Source: Aphrocallistes beatrix
Taxonomy: Eukaryota; Porifera; Hexactinellida; Sceptrulophora; Aphrocallistidae
Direction: 5' to 3'
DNA length: 64,000 bases
Assembly (NCBI GenBank): GCA_963281255.1
Contig: OY725503.1
Location: 186,001 to 250,000 of the forward strand
In this document: in pieces, positions 1 to 10,128 of the stretch
Layout of the letters: every line of letters begins with the position of its first letter
How positions within the stretch are numbered: position 1 is the stretch's first letter
The notes under the pieces: generated by a model
Seen by the model: only the letters and a program-made list of their open reading frames with translations
Databases searched by the model: none
Told to the model about the DNA's origin: nothing
Position numbers and translations under genes: made by a program

Positions 1-1302
1 AATTGTAAAATACAACCAATCATAAGTAATGCTAATTGTTATCAGTATAAAATTTCCTATATATTAGGTAAAACACCGTTTCAGAACAATACAGCTAAAG
101 TATAAATTTTCCTTAAAATAATCTAATCCAAGTAATGTGGGTAATTCACTGTTCAAACTGTTACTGTGACCTAACATTATGCATCGCTTACAAATACTAA
201 AATATGATATATAGTTGATACGTAATATATACTTGGATTTCATTGGTCAGATGGTAGCTATGTTGAATAGTTTTATTTTCAGAAGACAAAACACATTATT
301 TAGAAAATAGCAATGTTTGTTGACATCAATTTGCTTAATTCAGATGATATATGATACAGATTGGCTACCTAAACTTCATAGACAAAATAGCAATGCTGAT
401 TGGTCAGGAAAGTATTTTGGGAAATTTATTTTTGGGTTTTGTCAAAAAGTACCACTTTGAAAGTAAATTTTTGAGACATTATTTGGAAAGGAATTCTATT
501 GGGTAATATCAACTGACGATATTCTATTTGATTAACTCAAACGTGTTGGTTGAAAGTAAATTTTAAGTAATGAATTGATTGGTTGGAAGAATTTTAAAAG
601 ACTTGTACAGGACGGACGCTGATTGGTAGACTTTTTAATTAATAATAATAACTGGGGACAAAATCGAAAGCTTTCAATTCTTAAAAATACAAAGTGTGTG
701 TTAAGTTCAATTAAAAATAGCCACGAATAACAAATGTAACCAAAATTATAAATCACATCATTCAATAGATGTTTAAGCCAATCAATTCGTATCCCTACGC
801 AATTAATATTATTGTAGACACACAACTTCATTCATAAGAGCGAATCCCTTCCGTTTGATTGGGCGAATATTATCCTGGATAGACTGGGATAATCTGATAG
901 ATCAGTAACAGGAATTCCTGCAATCTCATTGCTTTATCATCTATAACGACTAACATGAAATTTCTGCTACAGCGTAATGACATCAAAGAATCACATTCCA
1001 TTACTTATCAAATGTAACTAGAGAGCATATATACCCATACAAAACTGTCCTCTTAGCAAAGATTAAGAACATCCTATACAAAATAATGTCTGACTTTCAT
1101 TTCTCAGGTCCACAAATCAATGAATTATCACATACATTCGTCAGAACTGTTCTCACAATTAAAACTTAAGCTACGTGAAACGTCACAGATAGAATATCAG
1201 AGTTGCGTATAAGAGTAGGATTTATTTACGTAACAAGCACTACTACGTATAGGAGATGTCTTCATCGATAGAGTGGATTCTATTAAGATAGGATATTTCC
1301 CT
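1..1302. other. Gene-free AT-rich stretch
   Basis: I see no gene here. Open frames are short, low in complexity and without family resemblance. The stretch carries the dispersed words TGATTGG/CCAATCA several times (for example near 395, 584 and 858), like most non-coding DNA in this window. Sequence upstream of the window is unknown, so part of a flanking gene's intron or UTR cannot be excluded. Confidence 0.5.
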
Positions 1303-1460
1303 GAATAAGCGCCGGGACTCGAATAAGCGTCGGATACCGGGGCATTTTAGTTCTCTGAACATCATATCAAACCATAAATGTATAATAATCATTTCACTGG
1401 TTTGAATAAGCGCCGGGTCTAAAGGGTGCACGAAATAAATAAGCGCCCGGGCGCTTATTC
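1303..1460. repeat. Short element with GAATAAGCGCC terminal inverted repeats
   Basis: The block starts with GAATAAGCGCCGGG and ends with GCGCCCGGGCGCTTATTC, with further internal copies of GAATAAGCG. It is much more GC-rich than its surroundings. Inverted ends and small size suggest a non-autonomous DNA transposon. I see no second copy in the window, so the family is not defined. Confidence 0.5.
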
Positions 1461-2700
1461 GAAGCAATACGGTAGGGTATTTCAGCTATCAACATTTATG
1501 CAGGCATAACTATCATATGGTTGTTGTTGCTTTGATGGAGCTACACTATCAGTCTGTCGACCGACATTTTAGTATTAGGATTAAAATAATAAATATTGAT
1601 ACTCCGTGTCTCAACCAAATACACAAATTGGTAAATAACTCGGTTTTCGGGGTTTCGTACTGGGTTGATAACATCTGTGAGTATATAGAAAGTCTTTTGA
1701 TGATAGATAATTCAAAACAGATCCAAAAGCGGAGAATAGTTCAACCAATCGGTGTCTGAATAACAAAGACACACGGAATTTCAGAGTTGAGGTTATTTCA
1801 GTATATTTTGCGTTGTAATTGCATAAGTTAGATTCGCAAACTCATAACCACTTGATCATGAGTTCCAAGAAATCTCTCTGCCACCTGATAAACCACGTGG
1901 ATTCATATGCTGCGGCAAATTTGATAAGATTCGCATTAACCAATCAAGTTTCGCGTTTTTATGATTCTAAAATTAGATGGGCAATTCAGCATGTAACTTT
2001 CAAGTTGACATCAACGCAGATGTTTCGACCGAATTTGATACATTTTGATTTGATGCAAGAATACGGTTCCATATTTGTAAGTGTGAGTTGACACCTTGTA
2101 AGCATAATTATGTCGAAAAAGTTAGCTTTATATACTAAATCATGATCGAGATGTCTGTGTTTCTCTTGCCAATCAACCAATCAGATTGCTGGCTACACAA
2201 AGCACAAGTTTGTAGCACCGGTCGTAGTCCTGAAAGGAAAGCCTTCAAGGTAGAATCCAGTGCGGTGATTGGTCAATTCAGACTAATTTAGAATGGCAAT
2301 AAACTCTATTTATAGACATTTAAATTTGATTTTGGTACTAAAGGGAAGTTTTAAAGTACACGTAGACTTCATTTCATAGTCTCGGAAAAGTATTCATTGC
2401 AAACACATTTCCAAGATTGATAAAATCTTTAATCAATAGAGTGGACTAGGGATTCAAACTATTACTGTAGAATTGTTAGAGGACAAACCGATACAGAACG
2501 CCTGGGTTAGAAATAATCCTATATAGTATAAATCCTAATATTTTTAATAAAATGTTTATTATTAAATAACAAGTTATAAGTGAGATAAGTGAGGTAAAAT
2601 AAGTATAAGAGAATAAAAAAGTGAAGTAACTTGAAATAACTTCCTATGAATAAGCTAGAATGAACATATTATAGTGCTGCCCTCCTGTATTGGACAATCC
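1461..2700. other. Intergenic stretch, no supported gene
   Basis: Two plus-strand open frames of 80 and 90 codons (1517-1759, 1819-2091) have no recognisable motif and are not supported. The decamer CTATTTATAG occurs at 2306-2315; read on the minus strand it is a good TATA box, but no gene start follows closely. Three CCAAT-type words lie at about 2160-2280. Confidence 0.5.
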
Positions 2701-3237
2701 TTAGCTAGTAAATATACTCTGCCTTGAGCGGAGAATGCCTGTTGCGCAATAGCTAGCGAAATGTTCGCAGTTTAAGCTGAAGGCGTTATAATCATCCCAA
2801 TCAGCGGAATAATCCCTACCATTATAAACATCTAGAGCCGTTTGTACTATATCAGCTTTATCTCTCTCCCCCCTCCAAGTTTTCTTCCATACGGATTGAT
2901 TGTTTGCAAAAACTTCAACAGACTCTCTTCTTAGTATCATTCCAATACTACTTCCATTCCTACAAGCATAGTGAATTACTTCACCACCACCAACATATAT
3001 CCCGTAGTGTTTATAACCAAGCCAGCCAAGTCCATTTTCCAGATATCTACATATTACATCTCCTGGTTCGAAATTGTAATTTTGTCCTGTACCGTAACTA
3101 CCACCTCCTGAAGAGTTGCTGCTTCTTGAAGAATTGCTACTTGAAGAATTGCTACTTGAAGAGTTACTACTTGAAGAATTGCTACTTGAAGAGTTGCTAC
3201 TACTTGAAGATCCCCTACTCGAAATTTCAGTTAGCAA
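2701..3237 (-). CDS. LRAT/PLAAT-like papain-fold protein, copy 1 (start codon apparently lost)
   Basis: The frame encodes an LRAT-domain (NlpC/P60 superfamily) protein, a family of thiol acyltransferases and phospholipases. Visible motifs, in order: FEPGDVI, then HYGIYVG with the first His, VIHY with the second His, and NCEHFASYC with the catalytic Cys. This is the only copy here with both His residues. The N-terminus is a Ser/Asn tandem repeat (SSSSN units). The start is a problem. By alignment with the paralogues at 5738 and 20263, which read CTGAAATG before the first codon, this copy reads CTGAAATT; a frame opening at 3237 would need a TTG start, and a stop lies just upstream. It is either a start-loss pseudogene, dependent on a non-AUG start, or fed by an unseen upstream exon. 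No signal peptide or membrane segment is visible. Confidence 0.6.
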   Translation of the reverse strand: MLTEISSRGSSSSSNSSSSNSSSSNSSSSNSSSSNSSRSSNSSGGGSYGTGQNYNFEPGDVICRYLENGLGWLGYKHYGIYVGGGEVIHYACRNGSSIGMILRRESVEVFANNQSVWKKTWRGERDKADIVQTALDVYNGRDYSADWDDYNAFSLNCEHFASYCATGILRSRQSIFTS

Positions 3238-3589
3238 TGTTCACCTAGATAAATATATACATAGTGAAAGAATATCTAAATATATCGGGAAAGTGTGAAA
3301 ATATGAATAATCGTTACTTTCAAGTACAAATCTACTCCATATAAGGAATGTATATTCCAGTTTACAAACCAATTTACCTAAAAATATTATGTATTTAGCA
3401 ATAATTTTCTTGAGATCCTTGAAAATATTATGCAGATTTCCGCTAGCAATGTTATACCTACTAGTAGTATATAAATTCTCAATAACACATTGATAGGACA
3501 TATGTATATTTAAACAGAGTTGAGACAATTGTGGTGTGATATTATTCAAAATGATTTTACATGTTTTTAGTGCAAATCAGATGAAATCT

Positions 3590-3915
3590 AGGTTGACTAA
3601 TTCATGAATTAATGAATAATTCGAATAATTCATATTTCATCAAGCCTGAGATGAATTATTCAAAATTGAAAGTTTTTGCAACAAAATATCATGAATTATA
3701 TGAATGAATTTTTCGAGTATTTCTTAATTCAGGATTCTGAATCATTCGAATAATTTATATTTCCTGAATTATGAATAATTCCTAATTCAGGAATTATAAA
3801 TTATTCATTAATTCATGTCAACTTAGCTTATGGTTGACTAATTCATGCTTGAAATATGAATTATTCGAATAATTCATAATTCTTTGCCATTTTTTAATGG
3901 ATTAGTCAACTTAGG
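3590..3915. repeat. AT-rich foldback repeats with GTTGACTAATTCATG ends
   Basis: The block starts TAGGTTGACTAATTCATG and contains inverted CATGTCAACTTAG near 3813-3831. It then repeats as a shorter unit, GGTTGACTAATTCATG to GATTAGTCAACTTAGG. The interior consists of GAATTATTC/GAATAATTC permutations. Two adjacent foldback elements, or one with a nested copy, fit the arrangement. No coding capacity. Confidence 0.55.
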
Positions 3916-4585
3916 ATGAAATAAATTGATTTGTGAATGAAACGCTTTTTTCTTCTTCATATAGGAGTTGACCTTTATTATTAAAGGATTAGTATTACAA
4001 GTAAAAAGATGACACAGCAAAATCAAACTATGGGTTATGTACTAGAATCAATAAAATTGTTTATAACAGAACTTTCACTAATCAAATAATGACATTGTAA
4101 AAGCCTGATAATTGATTGGCTCATACTACACCACTAGAGTGTGATATGTATCGTTTGAAATTTGATTTGCAGTTCCAATATTTGTGTTTGATCGTTTGAA
4201 TCGTAAAATGGGACCTTTTTGAATTGGAATGGGATGTGTTCTATGTCTGACATAATTATGGCTCCATCGATTGCAATGCTATACAGATAGATGGAGTAAC
4301 CGTGAGTGAACGAATATAAGAATTCCCATTCATTTAGACTATGGATTCACGAGTAAAACAATTCCTTCCTTCTGCCACATTTAATAGTTTGTATTAAGAT
4401 CTAGAACAGTACTTCTAGGGTAGTAAGTTCCCAGCATTCTATCCATGGTTCACTGCAATTACTGATTTAATCGTCGATGGGCCTAATGGTAGAGTTTCAG
4501 GAAATTCAATAACTTTGTTCTAAATGTTCACTGAAAATAAATGACTAGTTTAGTTAAAAAATAGATCTACTGTATTACATATATA

Positions 4586-4740
4586 CAGTCGACCCCGCTT
4601 AATAGGGTCACATCGGTCATAGGACATTTTGACCCGATTTAGCGGAGAACCCTATTAACCGAAAATATTTTGTATTAGCTTCTATGTGTGAGAGCTATTC
4701 CGATCCTGCCAAAAGTGACCCTATTAAGCGGAGTCGACTG
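4586..4740. mobile_element. Pogo-like palindromic MITE, copy 1
   Basis: Terminal inverted repeats CAGTCGAC(T/C)CCGCTTAATAG and the matching end are flanked by TA on both sides, the target duplication of Tc1/mariner/pogo elements. The family consensus is about 170 bp with no coding capacity, and further copies start at 22101, 25119, 27513, 30628, 33557, 35654, 61816 and 62033. This copy is about 155 bp and slightly shortened near its 3' end. Confidence 0.85.
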
Positions 4741-5099
4741 TACTTTTATATTGTATTAGAATAGGTATTGTTAGTGGCTGTTATATGGCGTGACCAGTAT
4801 TCTAAGTAAACCATAGTTAATTGTTTAGATAATATATATTCTCTATTCATTGAAACAAGTGCGCCTGGGCTCACATTGATTAATTATAGAGGGATGACAT
4901 CTCTAAATATCTCTGTCTCACTGTTAGAATCGATATTACTCGAAAAATCATTTTGTGATTTTTCCAAAATTTCCAGTTATTTCCAGTGCAACCACCAACA
5001 TGTACTGAACCATTAAGGACAGTACTGTTGCATGAAAAAATGCCCCCCCCGTGAAAAAATGCCCCCACCATGGATATTCATGTAATATGGGGGGGGGCA

Positions 5100-5355
5100 A
5101 AATTTCATGGATAGCTGAGTTATGCCCAAATAACTGTGTTGCTTAACTTTTAAAAATGTGACAATGACGTCATAATTCCATGATGAGTCGACATTTTCGT
5201 CTGAGCTCAGAACTTACTGGACCCATAGCCAAAAGACTCCCACATGCCAAAAATCAGCTTTCTACGCCTGGCAGTTTCTTCAATCAATTCGTTACAGAGA
5301 TATATACTATATATATATACACAAACAAACAATAATCGAGTTTTAATAGTAAGGA
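5100..5355 (-). mobile_element. Helitron-like element, partial copy (5' half)
   Basis: Read on the minus strand it begins TCCTTACTATTAAAACTC just after an A. A TA/TTTG-type microsatellite follows, then the conserved body with CTGTAACGAATTGATTGAAG. It matches the 5' half of the full copies at 46883-47446 and 63333-63869. The GC-rich palindromic 3' end is missing, so it is truncated. A poly-C/poly-G stretch (5043-5096) borders the broken end. Confidence 0.6.
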
Positions 5356-5381
5356 TATTATTTTATCTTACGTTGTTATAG

Positions 5382-5625
5382 TTGCAGGAATTCTTGCTTA
5401 AAGTATGAGTCATTCCTATTCACATAAAGTTGGAAGTTCCATGTATTAATGAGACAGTATCTTAATCAGATATGTCTACAGTACAGTTGCAAGAAACTTG
5501 CTAAAAGTATGAGTCATTCCTAAAACAAAAAGTTGGAAGTTCCATGTATTAATGTGACAATATCTTAATCAGTGTATCTATAGTGTACAGATGCAAGAAA
5601 CTTGCTTAAAGTATGAGTCATTCCT
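5382..5625 (+). repeat. Tandem repeat, about 104-bp unit, 2.5 copies
   Basis: Three starts of the same unit are visible (GTTGCAGGAATTCTTGC, GTTGCAAGAAACTTGC, GATGCAAGAAACTTGC). Each is followed by AAAGTATGAGTCATTCCT and then AGTTGGAAGTTCCATGTATT. TGAGTCA inside the unit is a perfect AP-1/bZIP site, present three times. The array ends about 110 bp before the LRAT-like gene at 5738, so it may act as its upstream regulatory repeat; that role is inference. Confidence 0.7.
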
Positions 5626-5652
5626 AAAAGATAATTTTATACAGCTAACATA

Positions 5653-5662
5653 CTATAAATAG
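5653..5662 (+). promoter_or_regulatory. TATA box of the LRAT-like gene at 5738
   Basis: CTATAAATAG lies 75 bp upstream of the ATG at 5738, a plausible TATA position for a short 5' UTR. The same decamer is the TATA-like core of the modules near 7918, 14132 and 17844. No transcript start is known. Confidence 0.5.
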
Positions 5663-5737
5663 AAAGAGACTCTTAAGTGGTAATTACTTGTAACTTCGAA
5701 AGATCAACAATATTCCCAACTCAAAAGGCTATCTGAA

Positions 5738-6205
5738 ATGTCTTTATTTGCTAGTACCTTGGGTGCAAGTACCTCAGGTGCTAGTACCTCAGGTAATAGT
5801 ACCTTGGGTACTTTAGGTAGAAGTTTTGTTTTGCCATACAAGTACAGTCATGATTTCGAAGCAGGAGATGTCATATATCGAGATATAGACACACTAATAA
5901 TTGGTATGTTTTACAAACACTATGGAGTTTACATTGGCGATGATGAAGTTATTGATTATGTAGTAGATGAAAGGGATTGGACAGGACATGTTCGGAAAAT
6001 TTCTTTGGGCGAATTCGCAAAGGGTTACAAATGCAATGTATATAATTACTGGTTCTTAAGGCGTTCTAATAATGACACAAAGAACAGGGCTATTGAATAT
6101 TATGACGGAAGAGACGAGGACTTTTGGAGGGAATATAAATTAAGAAGTAGAGACTGCGGAGACTTCGTTGATCATTGTGCACTAAAATACTACAATTTCA
6201 TCTAA
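5738..6205 (+). CDS. LRAT/PLAAT-like papain-fold protein, copy 2
   Basis: A single-exon frame of 155 residues with a clear ATG. The first ~35 residues are a Ser/Thr/Gly tandem repeat (ASTSG units). The LRAT-type core follows: FEAGDVIYRDID, HYGVYIGDDEVIDY, and a C-terminal DCGDFVDHC in the position of the usual NCEHF. The catalytic Cys and first His are kept, but the second His of the PLAAT triad is Asp (VIDY rather than VIHY). Whether it is still catalytic is open; in the wider NlpC/P60 superfamily the third residue varies. It is transcribed opposite to copies 1 and 3 and has its own TATA box and AP-1-containing tandem repeat upstream. No membrane anchor is visible. Confidence 0.7.
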   Translation: MSLFASTLGASTSGASTSGNSTLGTLGRSFVLPYKYSHDFEAGDVIYRDIDTLIIGMFYKHYGVYIGDDEVIDYVVDERDWTGHVRKISLGEFAKGYKCNVYNYWFLRRSNNDTKNRAIEYYDGRDEDFWREYKLRSRDCGDFVDHCALKYYNFI

Positions 6206-6807
6206 GTATCCATGGTATCTTGGTAATTTTCTTAAAGTATGGCTGTAGTATTGATATGGGCATCACTACTTTACTAATCTAAATGTTATACTCCACTGGA
6301 TTTGTTGTATATATCAACTTATTGTTTGTATTAATCATTTGTTGTTGTTGTCATATAATTGATTTAGTTTATACATATTGCAGCTTTTCAGTATTCATTG
6401 TTTCATTCATTTTATGTATCCTTTCTACATATTTTGTTAGTTGTTTTCTATATTTAAAAATATAGTTCATCAACAATGCACTCGTAAGTTGAAAGTTTCG
6501 CTCACCTTAGGACAAATGGGATAATTCCAGGATGGGACGGGATGGGAGTTATTAGTAGATCTAGACACTCCAATAATTGGTCTGTTTTAAAATATTATAA
6601 TTAACTTGTAACGATAGTTACAGTTTGGCATCCTTAATTTGTACAAAATAAGTAAACATCAATAACAGTAATATCAACAATATAAATATATACAATAACT
6701 AAAAACTCTAAAAGTTGGCATAAAATAAAGAAAACAAGTTTATACAACATGACTGAGTAAACATTCCCTTAGGGTCAACAAAATAAAGAGCTTTAGCATG
6801 CTCTCTT
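6206..6807. other. Gene-free stretch between convergent LRAT-like genes
   Basis: This holds the 3' flanks of the gene ending at 6205 (plus) and the gene ending at 6808 (minus). A 60-codon hydrophobic frame at 6283-6465 has no start context or family likeness and is probably UTR. Nothing else is recognised. Confidence 0.4.
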
Positions 6808-7413
6808 TCAAATAAAAGAAAAGTATTTGTTAAAATAAACACTTTGAGTGGCATAGATCTCCCCAGTCGCACAATAGTTAGCGAAATGCTCACAGTTACG
6901 CTCACTTACACTATATTCTTTCCAAGAATCTCTTTCTTCACCCTTGCAGAGAACGAGAGCATTCCTTCTTGTTTCAGATTTAGATTTTCTGGGATATTTT
7001 GAGAAATCTTTTTGGACATAGATATCTTTTCCACCGGAAAAATTTTCAACAGAAACCCTCCGCATTATTCCTTTCCCATCACCGCTCGTTCCGTAATCAA
7101 TAACTTCATCCCTTCCAATATATACCCCATAGTGCGAATATGCCCAACCTGCTATTGTAGTGTCTAGAGATCTATAGATCATATCGCCAGCTTCGAAATT
7201 ATATTTATTTTCGAACGGATAAAAGTCAAAAAGGAATGTAACTGTAAAATAAGTTAATTGTGAAAGAATAACCTCACTGAAGGTGTGGCTGTCTGTGGAA
7301 GAAATTAGAGAAACGCCCATACTTGAAAAGTAACTGCCACTAATGGAAATCTCACCACTTGAACAGTAGCATCCAGTTGAAAAGCTACTGCTACTAGAAA
7401 AATAGCTCCCCAT
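6808..7413 (-). CDS. LRAT/PLAAT-like papain-fold protein, copy 3
   Basis: The start chosen is the ATG at 7413 (protein begins MGSYFSSSS). The longer frame to 7440 has only a TTG start. The N-terminus is Ser-rich, as in the other copies, followed by a ~60-residue insert. The LRAT core then reads FEAGDMIYRSLD, HYGVYIGRDEVIDYG and NCEHFANYCATG. Cys and first His are intact; the second His is Asp, as in copy 2. A TATA-containing module shared with the neighbouring array genes lies about 0.5 kb upstream (7860-8110). A splice acceptor-like CTATCTAG sits 4 nt before the ATG, so a 5'-UTR intron or trans-splicing is possible. Confidence 0.7.
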   Translation of the reverse strand: MGSYFSSSSSFSTGCYCSSGEISISGSYFSSMGVSLISSTDSHTFSEVILSQLTYFTVTFLFDFYPFENKYNFEAGDMIYRSLDTTIAGWAYSHYGVYIGRDEVIDYGTSGDGKGIMRRVSVENFSGGKDIYVQKDFSKYPRKSKSETRRNALVLCKGEERDSWKEYSVSERNCEHFANYCATGEIYATQSVYFNKYFSFI

Positions 7414-7674
7414 TCTCCTAGATAGCAAGGTTTCACCCAAATAAATGTGTATCTAACTAACTATGTAGAATTAATAATCAACAGAGTTAAACAGATCAAA
7501 ATAATTACGTACGAGAATAGGATTTGATAAAAAAATTAACAGTATTTGTATTGTATTCTTAAAAAGATTCGGTCGACAGACCGATAGTGCAACTCCAATA
7601 AGTTCAGTGGGACAATGCAATTTGACACATTTTACGAGAAAGGTGTGAAAATTTTCCAAAACTTGGACCCAGAT

Positions 7675-7812
7675 ACAAGTATTTACCATATAAGAAATAT
7701 ATGGTTCAAATTTGGAGCAATTTGTCCAATAGAATTCTCAGGAGCGAGTAGACGGATTTATACGTCGATTATGACATAGAGGATCTCCTATACTACATAG
7801 GAGCTGCACTAA
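7675..7812 (+). repeat. Dispersed repeat, CCATATAAGGAAT...AGGAGCTGCAC family
   Basis: The unit starts ACCATATAAG(G/A)AAT, contains GTCCAATAGAAT and AGGAGCGAG(C/T)AGACGGA, and ends TAGGAGCTGCACTAAAATG. Related copies lie at about 28655-28782, 61548-61680 and, weaker, 57282-57372. Fragments of the first part occur at about 3340 and 31430. No coding capacity. SINE or MITE origin is undecided: I see no clear terminal inverted repeat or tRNA-like box. Confidence 0.6.
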
Positions 7813-7859
7813 AATGCTATTTCTGTCGTTTCGATGTATGGCTTAATTTTAAATATCTT

Positions 7860-8110
7860 TAGAAAAAGGATACATTGCATAGTGAAGTTAGCAATTAAAT
7901 GCTAGATGTATTCGTGTCTATTTATAGTTTTGAGAGAGTTGACTGGATGTGACTGGTGCCATTTGGTCTGGCGCCAAAACGACAAATGAAAGTAAATCTT
8001 TAAGAATTGCAAATTCAAATGATTTATAGAGCCATCTCTGCTAGGATATCACTCAGAGCAAACTAATTAGTTTCAGCTGAAGTCACCAATCAAATTTCAG
8101 GGATATACAA
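7860..8110 (-). promoter_or_regulatory. CCAAT / GGCGCC / TATA upstream module of LRAT-like copy 3
   Basis: Read on the minus strand, the module runs from a CCAAT-type word (about 8095) through TTTTGGCGCC (970-979 of the 7-kb block) to CTATAAATAG (7918-7927). About 250 bp is clearly related to 14075-14320 and 17775-18025, which lie upstream of domain-array genes. TTTTGGCGCC fits the E2F consensus and CTATAAATAG a TATA box. The TATA lies about 505 bp before the ATG at 7413, so the promoter call assumes a 5'-UTR intron. Confidence 0.5.
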
Positions 8111-8184
8111 GTTTATCACAGTTGAATTTATGATACAGAATTAAAATGGATTATTAAACCTAACTTGTTTATATACTTTCTAAA

Positions 8185-8475
8185 CCTGAATCTGATTGGC
8201 TAAGTGAGATTCCAAGCATTTTTAGAGATGAATATTATTTGCTTGTTTTTGTTCACAAATTAGGAAGTAAGTAAAAGCCAAAATGCGTAAACAAAAAATC
8301 CATATTTAGTGCTGATAGCTGGAATTATGTATTTGGATGATATATGACGTCAAATACTCAATAATTATTTGCAACGATCGCTCACTACATCCTTCTTAAT
8401 TCATTTCTAAACCTTCCAGTTGGACCAGACTTCTGGACAAACAAACACACACACATACAACAACTGAGTTCTAAT
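8185..8475. repeat. Duplicated intergenic unit, copy 1
   Basis: About 290 bp beginning TCTAAACCTGAATCTGATTGG and ending at the CA-rich run is repeated at about 9456-9800. Both copies lie 3' of the preceding array gene in the minus-strand sense. They show that the array spread by tandem duplication of gene plus flank. Each contains TTGCAACGATCG and CTTCCAGTTGGACCAGAC. Confidence 0.6.
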
Positions 8476-8633
8476 TTGTATATACACAATAACGTTTCTA
8501 AAAATATACTAAAAGTTACATTCTCTAAAAATAGATATACACACGTTGTTTTTCTAGTACTAGCTATTGGTAGGAGACTATACTGTAAATACCCAGCAAG
8601 TAAATACTGAAGTTAGTTTAACTTAGGGAGTTC

Positions 8634-9257
8634 TCACTGTTTGAAATCCAATCTAACGCTGAGTCCCAGTGCATTAGTGTCAACGAACGTGACTATCGCA
8701 CCATCCCCATTGTACTTCCAGTATAGCTTGGTGCTATTCTGTTCTTTGTGGATTTTGTATACTTGATCAGGCCCTTCTTGATCCCACCAGAATCCATCTG
8801 GAGGTTCGTTTGTTGTATCTTTGCATGGCACCATATTCCCAGATTCACTTGAGGGCTCCAAATAGGGACCAGCTCTTACATATGTGTCTGGTGAACTGGG
8901 ATTCTTGACCTCGTAGAAGTAGGCTTTCTGTGCCCCTTGCACTACCACATAGAGAACATACCCCTGAGGAAGTGGGGTGTCACTTATTAGATGATTAAGT
9001 TGATTATTATCTGATAGAGGTGGGTAGACAAATGGGTTTTTGTAAGAATCCAGTACTATCATATCTGCTGGCATAATATCATAGTCTGTTATCGTATTAG
9101 TACCTAACATAACATGAACACCGTCAACACCCCCGAAGAATTGTTTGAGCTCTTCAATTGTATCATTGATGTGTTCTTTACGAACGAAAGTTTGAATGGC
9201 ATCTTGAGGTTTGCTTGTAGGTTCCACACGATTATTTCTGCTACCATGACAACCCAT
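8634..9257 (-). CDS. Domain-array gene A, one copy of an unrecognised ~200-aa domain
   Basis: 207 residues in one coding exon, starting MGCHGSRNN. I do not recognise the family. The domain is defined by comparison with its neighbours: a lysine-rich helix-like start, VH/VYVMLG, a Y/FVYPPL motif, TPLPQGYVLYVV, a conserved MVPCKD with Cys, FLWDQEG-type signature (here FWWDQEGP), YKIHKEQNSTKLYW and an IVTF strand near the end. There is no signal peptide and no membrane segment, so it is probably cytosolic. TTATTAG lies about 11 nt before the ATG and looks like a splice acceptor, and a TATA-like CTATAAATAG (minus strand) sits at 9413-9422. It is the simplest member and resembles the ancestral unit of the longer genes. 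Confidence 0.75.
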   Translation of the reverse strand: MGCHGSRNNRVEPTSKPQDAIQTFVRKEHINDTIEELKQFFGGVDGVHVMLGTNTITDYDIMPADMIVLDSYKNPFVYPPLSDNNQLNHLISDTPLPQGYVLYVVVQGAQKAYFYEVKNPSSPDTYVRAGPYLEPSSESGNMVPCKDTTNEPPDGFWWDQEGPDQVYKIHKEQNSTKLYWKYNGDGAIVTFVDTNALGLSVRLDFKQ

Positions 9258-9733
9258 GCGATCGTTTCTAATAACAATTTACGTGTTCTAATTATAGTAT
9301 GGAAATAAACATAATTACACACTTTAAAACTAAACTATTTATGAACTGCTGTAAGTTGGAAACGAAAGAGTAAACACAGTAACAAAAACAATAACAGAAC
9401 ACAGAAGTCAGTCTATTTATAGTTTAGGGGAGAGTTGGGTTGGATGTGATTGACACTCTCTAAACCTGAATCTGATTGGCTAAGTGAGATTCCAAATCGC
9501 CTTTTTTGACTTGATTATTATTTGTTTGTTTTTGTTTACAATATAATTTGAAAGTAATTAAAAACCAAAATACGCAACAACAAAAAATCCATATTTAGTA
9601 CTGATAGCAAGGGTTTATGTACTTGAATGGTATATGACATCAAATGCTCAATAGTTATTTGCAACGATCGTTCGCTACATCCTTCTTAATTCATTTCTAA
9701 ACCTTCCAGTTGGACCAGACTTCTGGACAAACA

Positions 9734-9735
<2 letters not shown>

Positions 9736-9792
<57 letters not shown>
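9736..9792. repeat. (CA)n microsatellite
   Basis: An almost pure CA run of about 28 units. The equivalent place near 8440 has only a short CA run, so the tract expanded after duplication of the flanking unit. Confidence 0.95.
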
Positions 9793-9799
<7 letters not shown>

Positions 9800-9835
9800 A
9801 CAACTGAGTTTTAATTACTTGTATATAGATACTTG

Positions 9836-9972
9836 GGTATGGTGGAAATATTTCGCACAAAAACCGGAAATAGTTCGACTTTCCAAAAAAGGAAAAAAAC
9901 CCACCATTAATCCTAATGATAAGAACTCGAACTATTTCCTTTTTCGAAAAGTCGAACCATTTCCGCATTACC
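9836..9972. mobile_element. Small foldback element with GGTATGGTGGAAAT ends
   Basis: The ends GGTATGGTGGAAAT and ATTTCCGCATTACC are near-perfect inverted repeats. The interior has inverted GTTCGACTTTCC/GGAAA.GTCGAAC. A shorter relative lies at 31221-31320 in opposite orientation. No coding capacity; a MITE of unassigned superfamily. Confidence 0.65.
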
Positions 9973-10128
9973 GATACTTGCATATACACAATGAAGTTTC
10001 TAAAAATAAACTAAAGTTACACTCAAAATAGATAATCAACATCTTTTCTAGTACTAGCTATGAGTAGGAGACTATACTATGAAATAACCAGCAAGTAAAT
10101 ACTGCAGTTAGGGAATCTCAGGGAGTTC

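Noticed and set aside
1517-2091. Two open frames of 80-90 codons
   Set aside because: No motif, no paralogue in the window, ordinary length for AT-rich non-coding DNA.
2904-3298. Plus-strand Leu/Glu- and Lys/Asn-rich frames
   Set aside because: Antisense shadow of the Ser/Asn repeat of LRAT-like copy 1.
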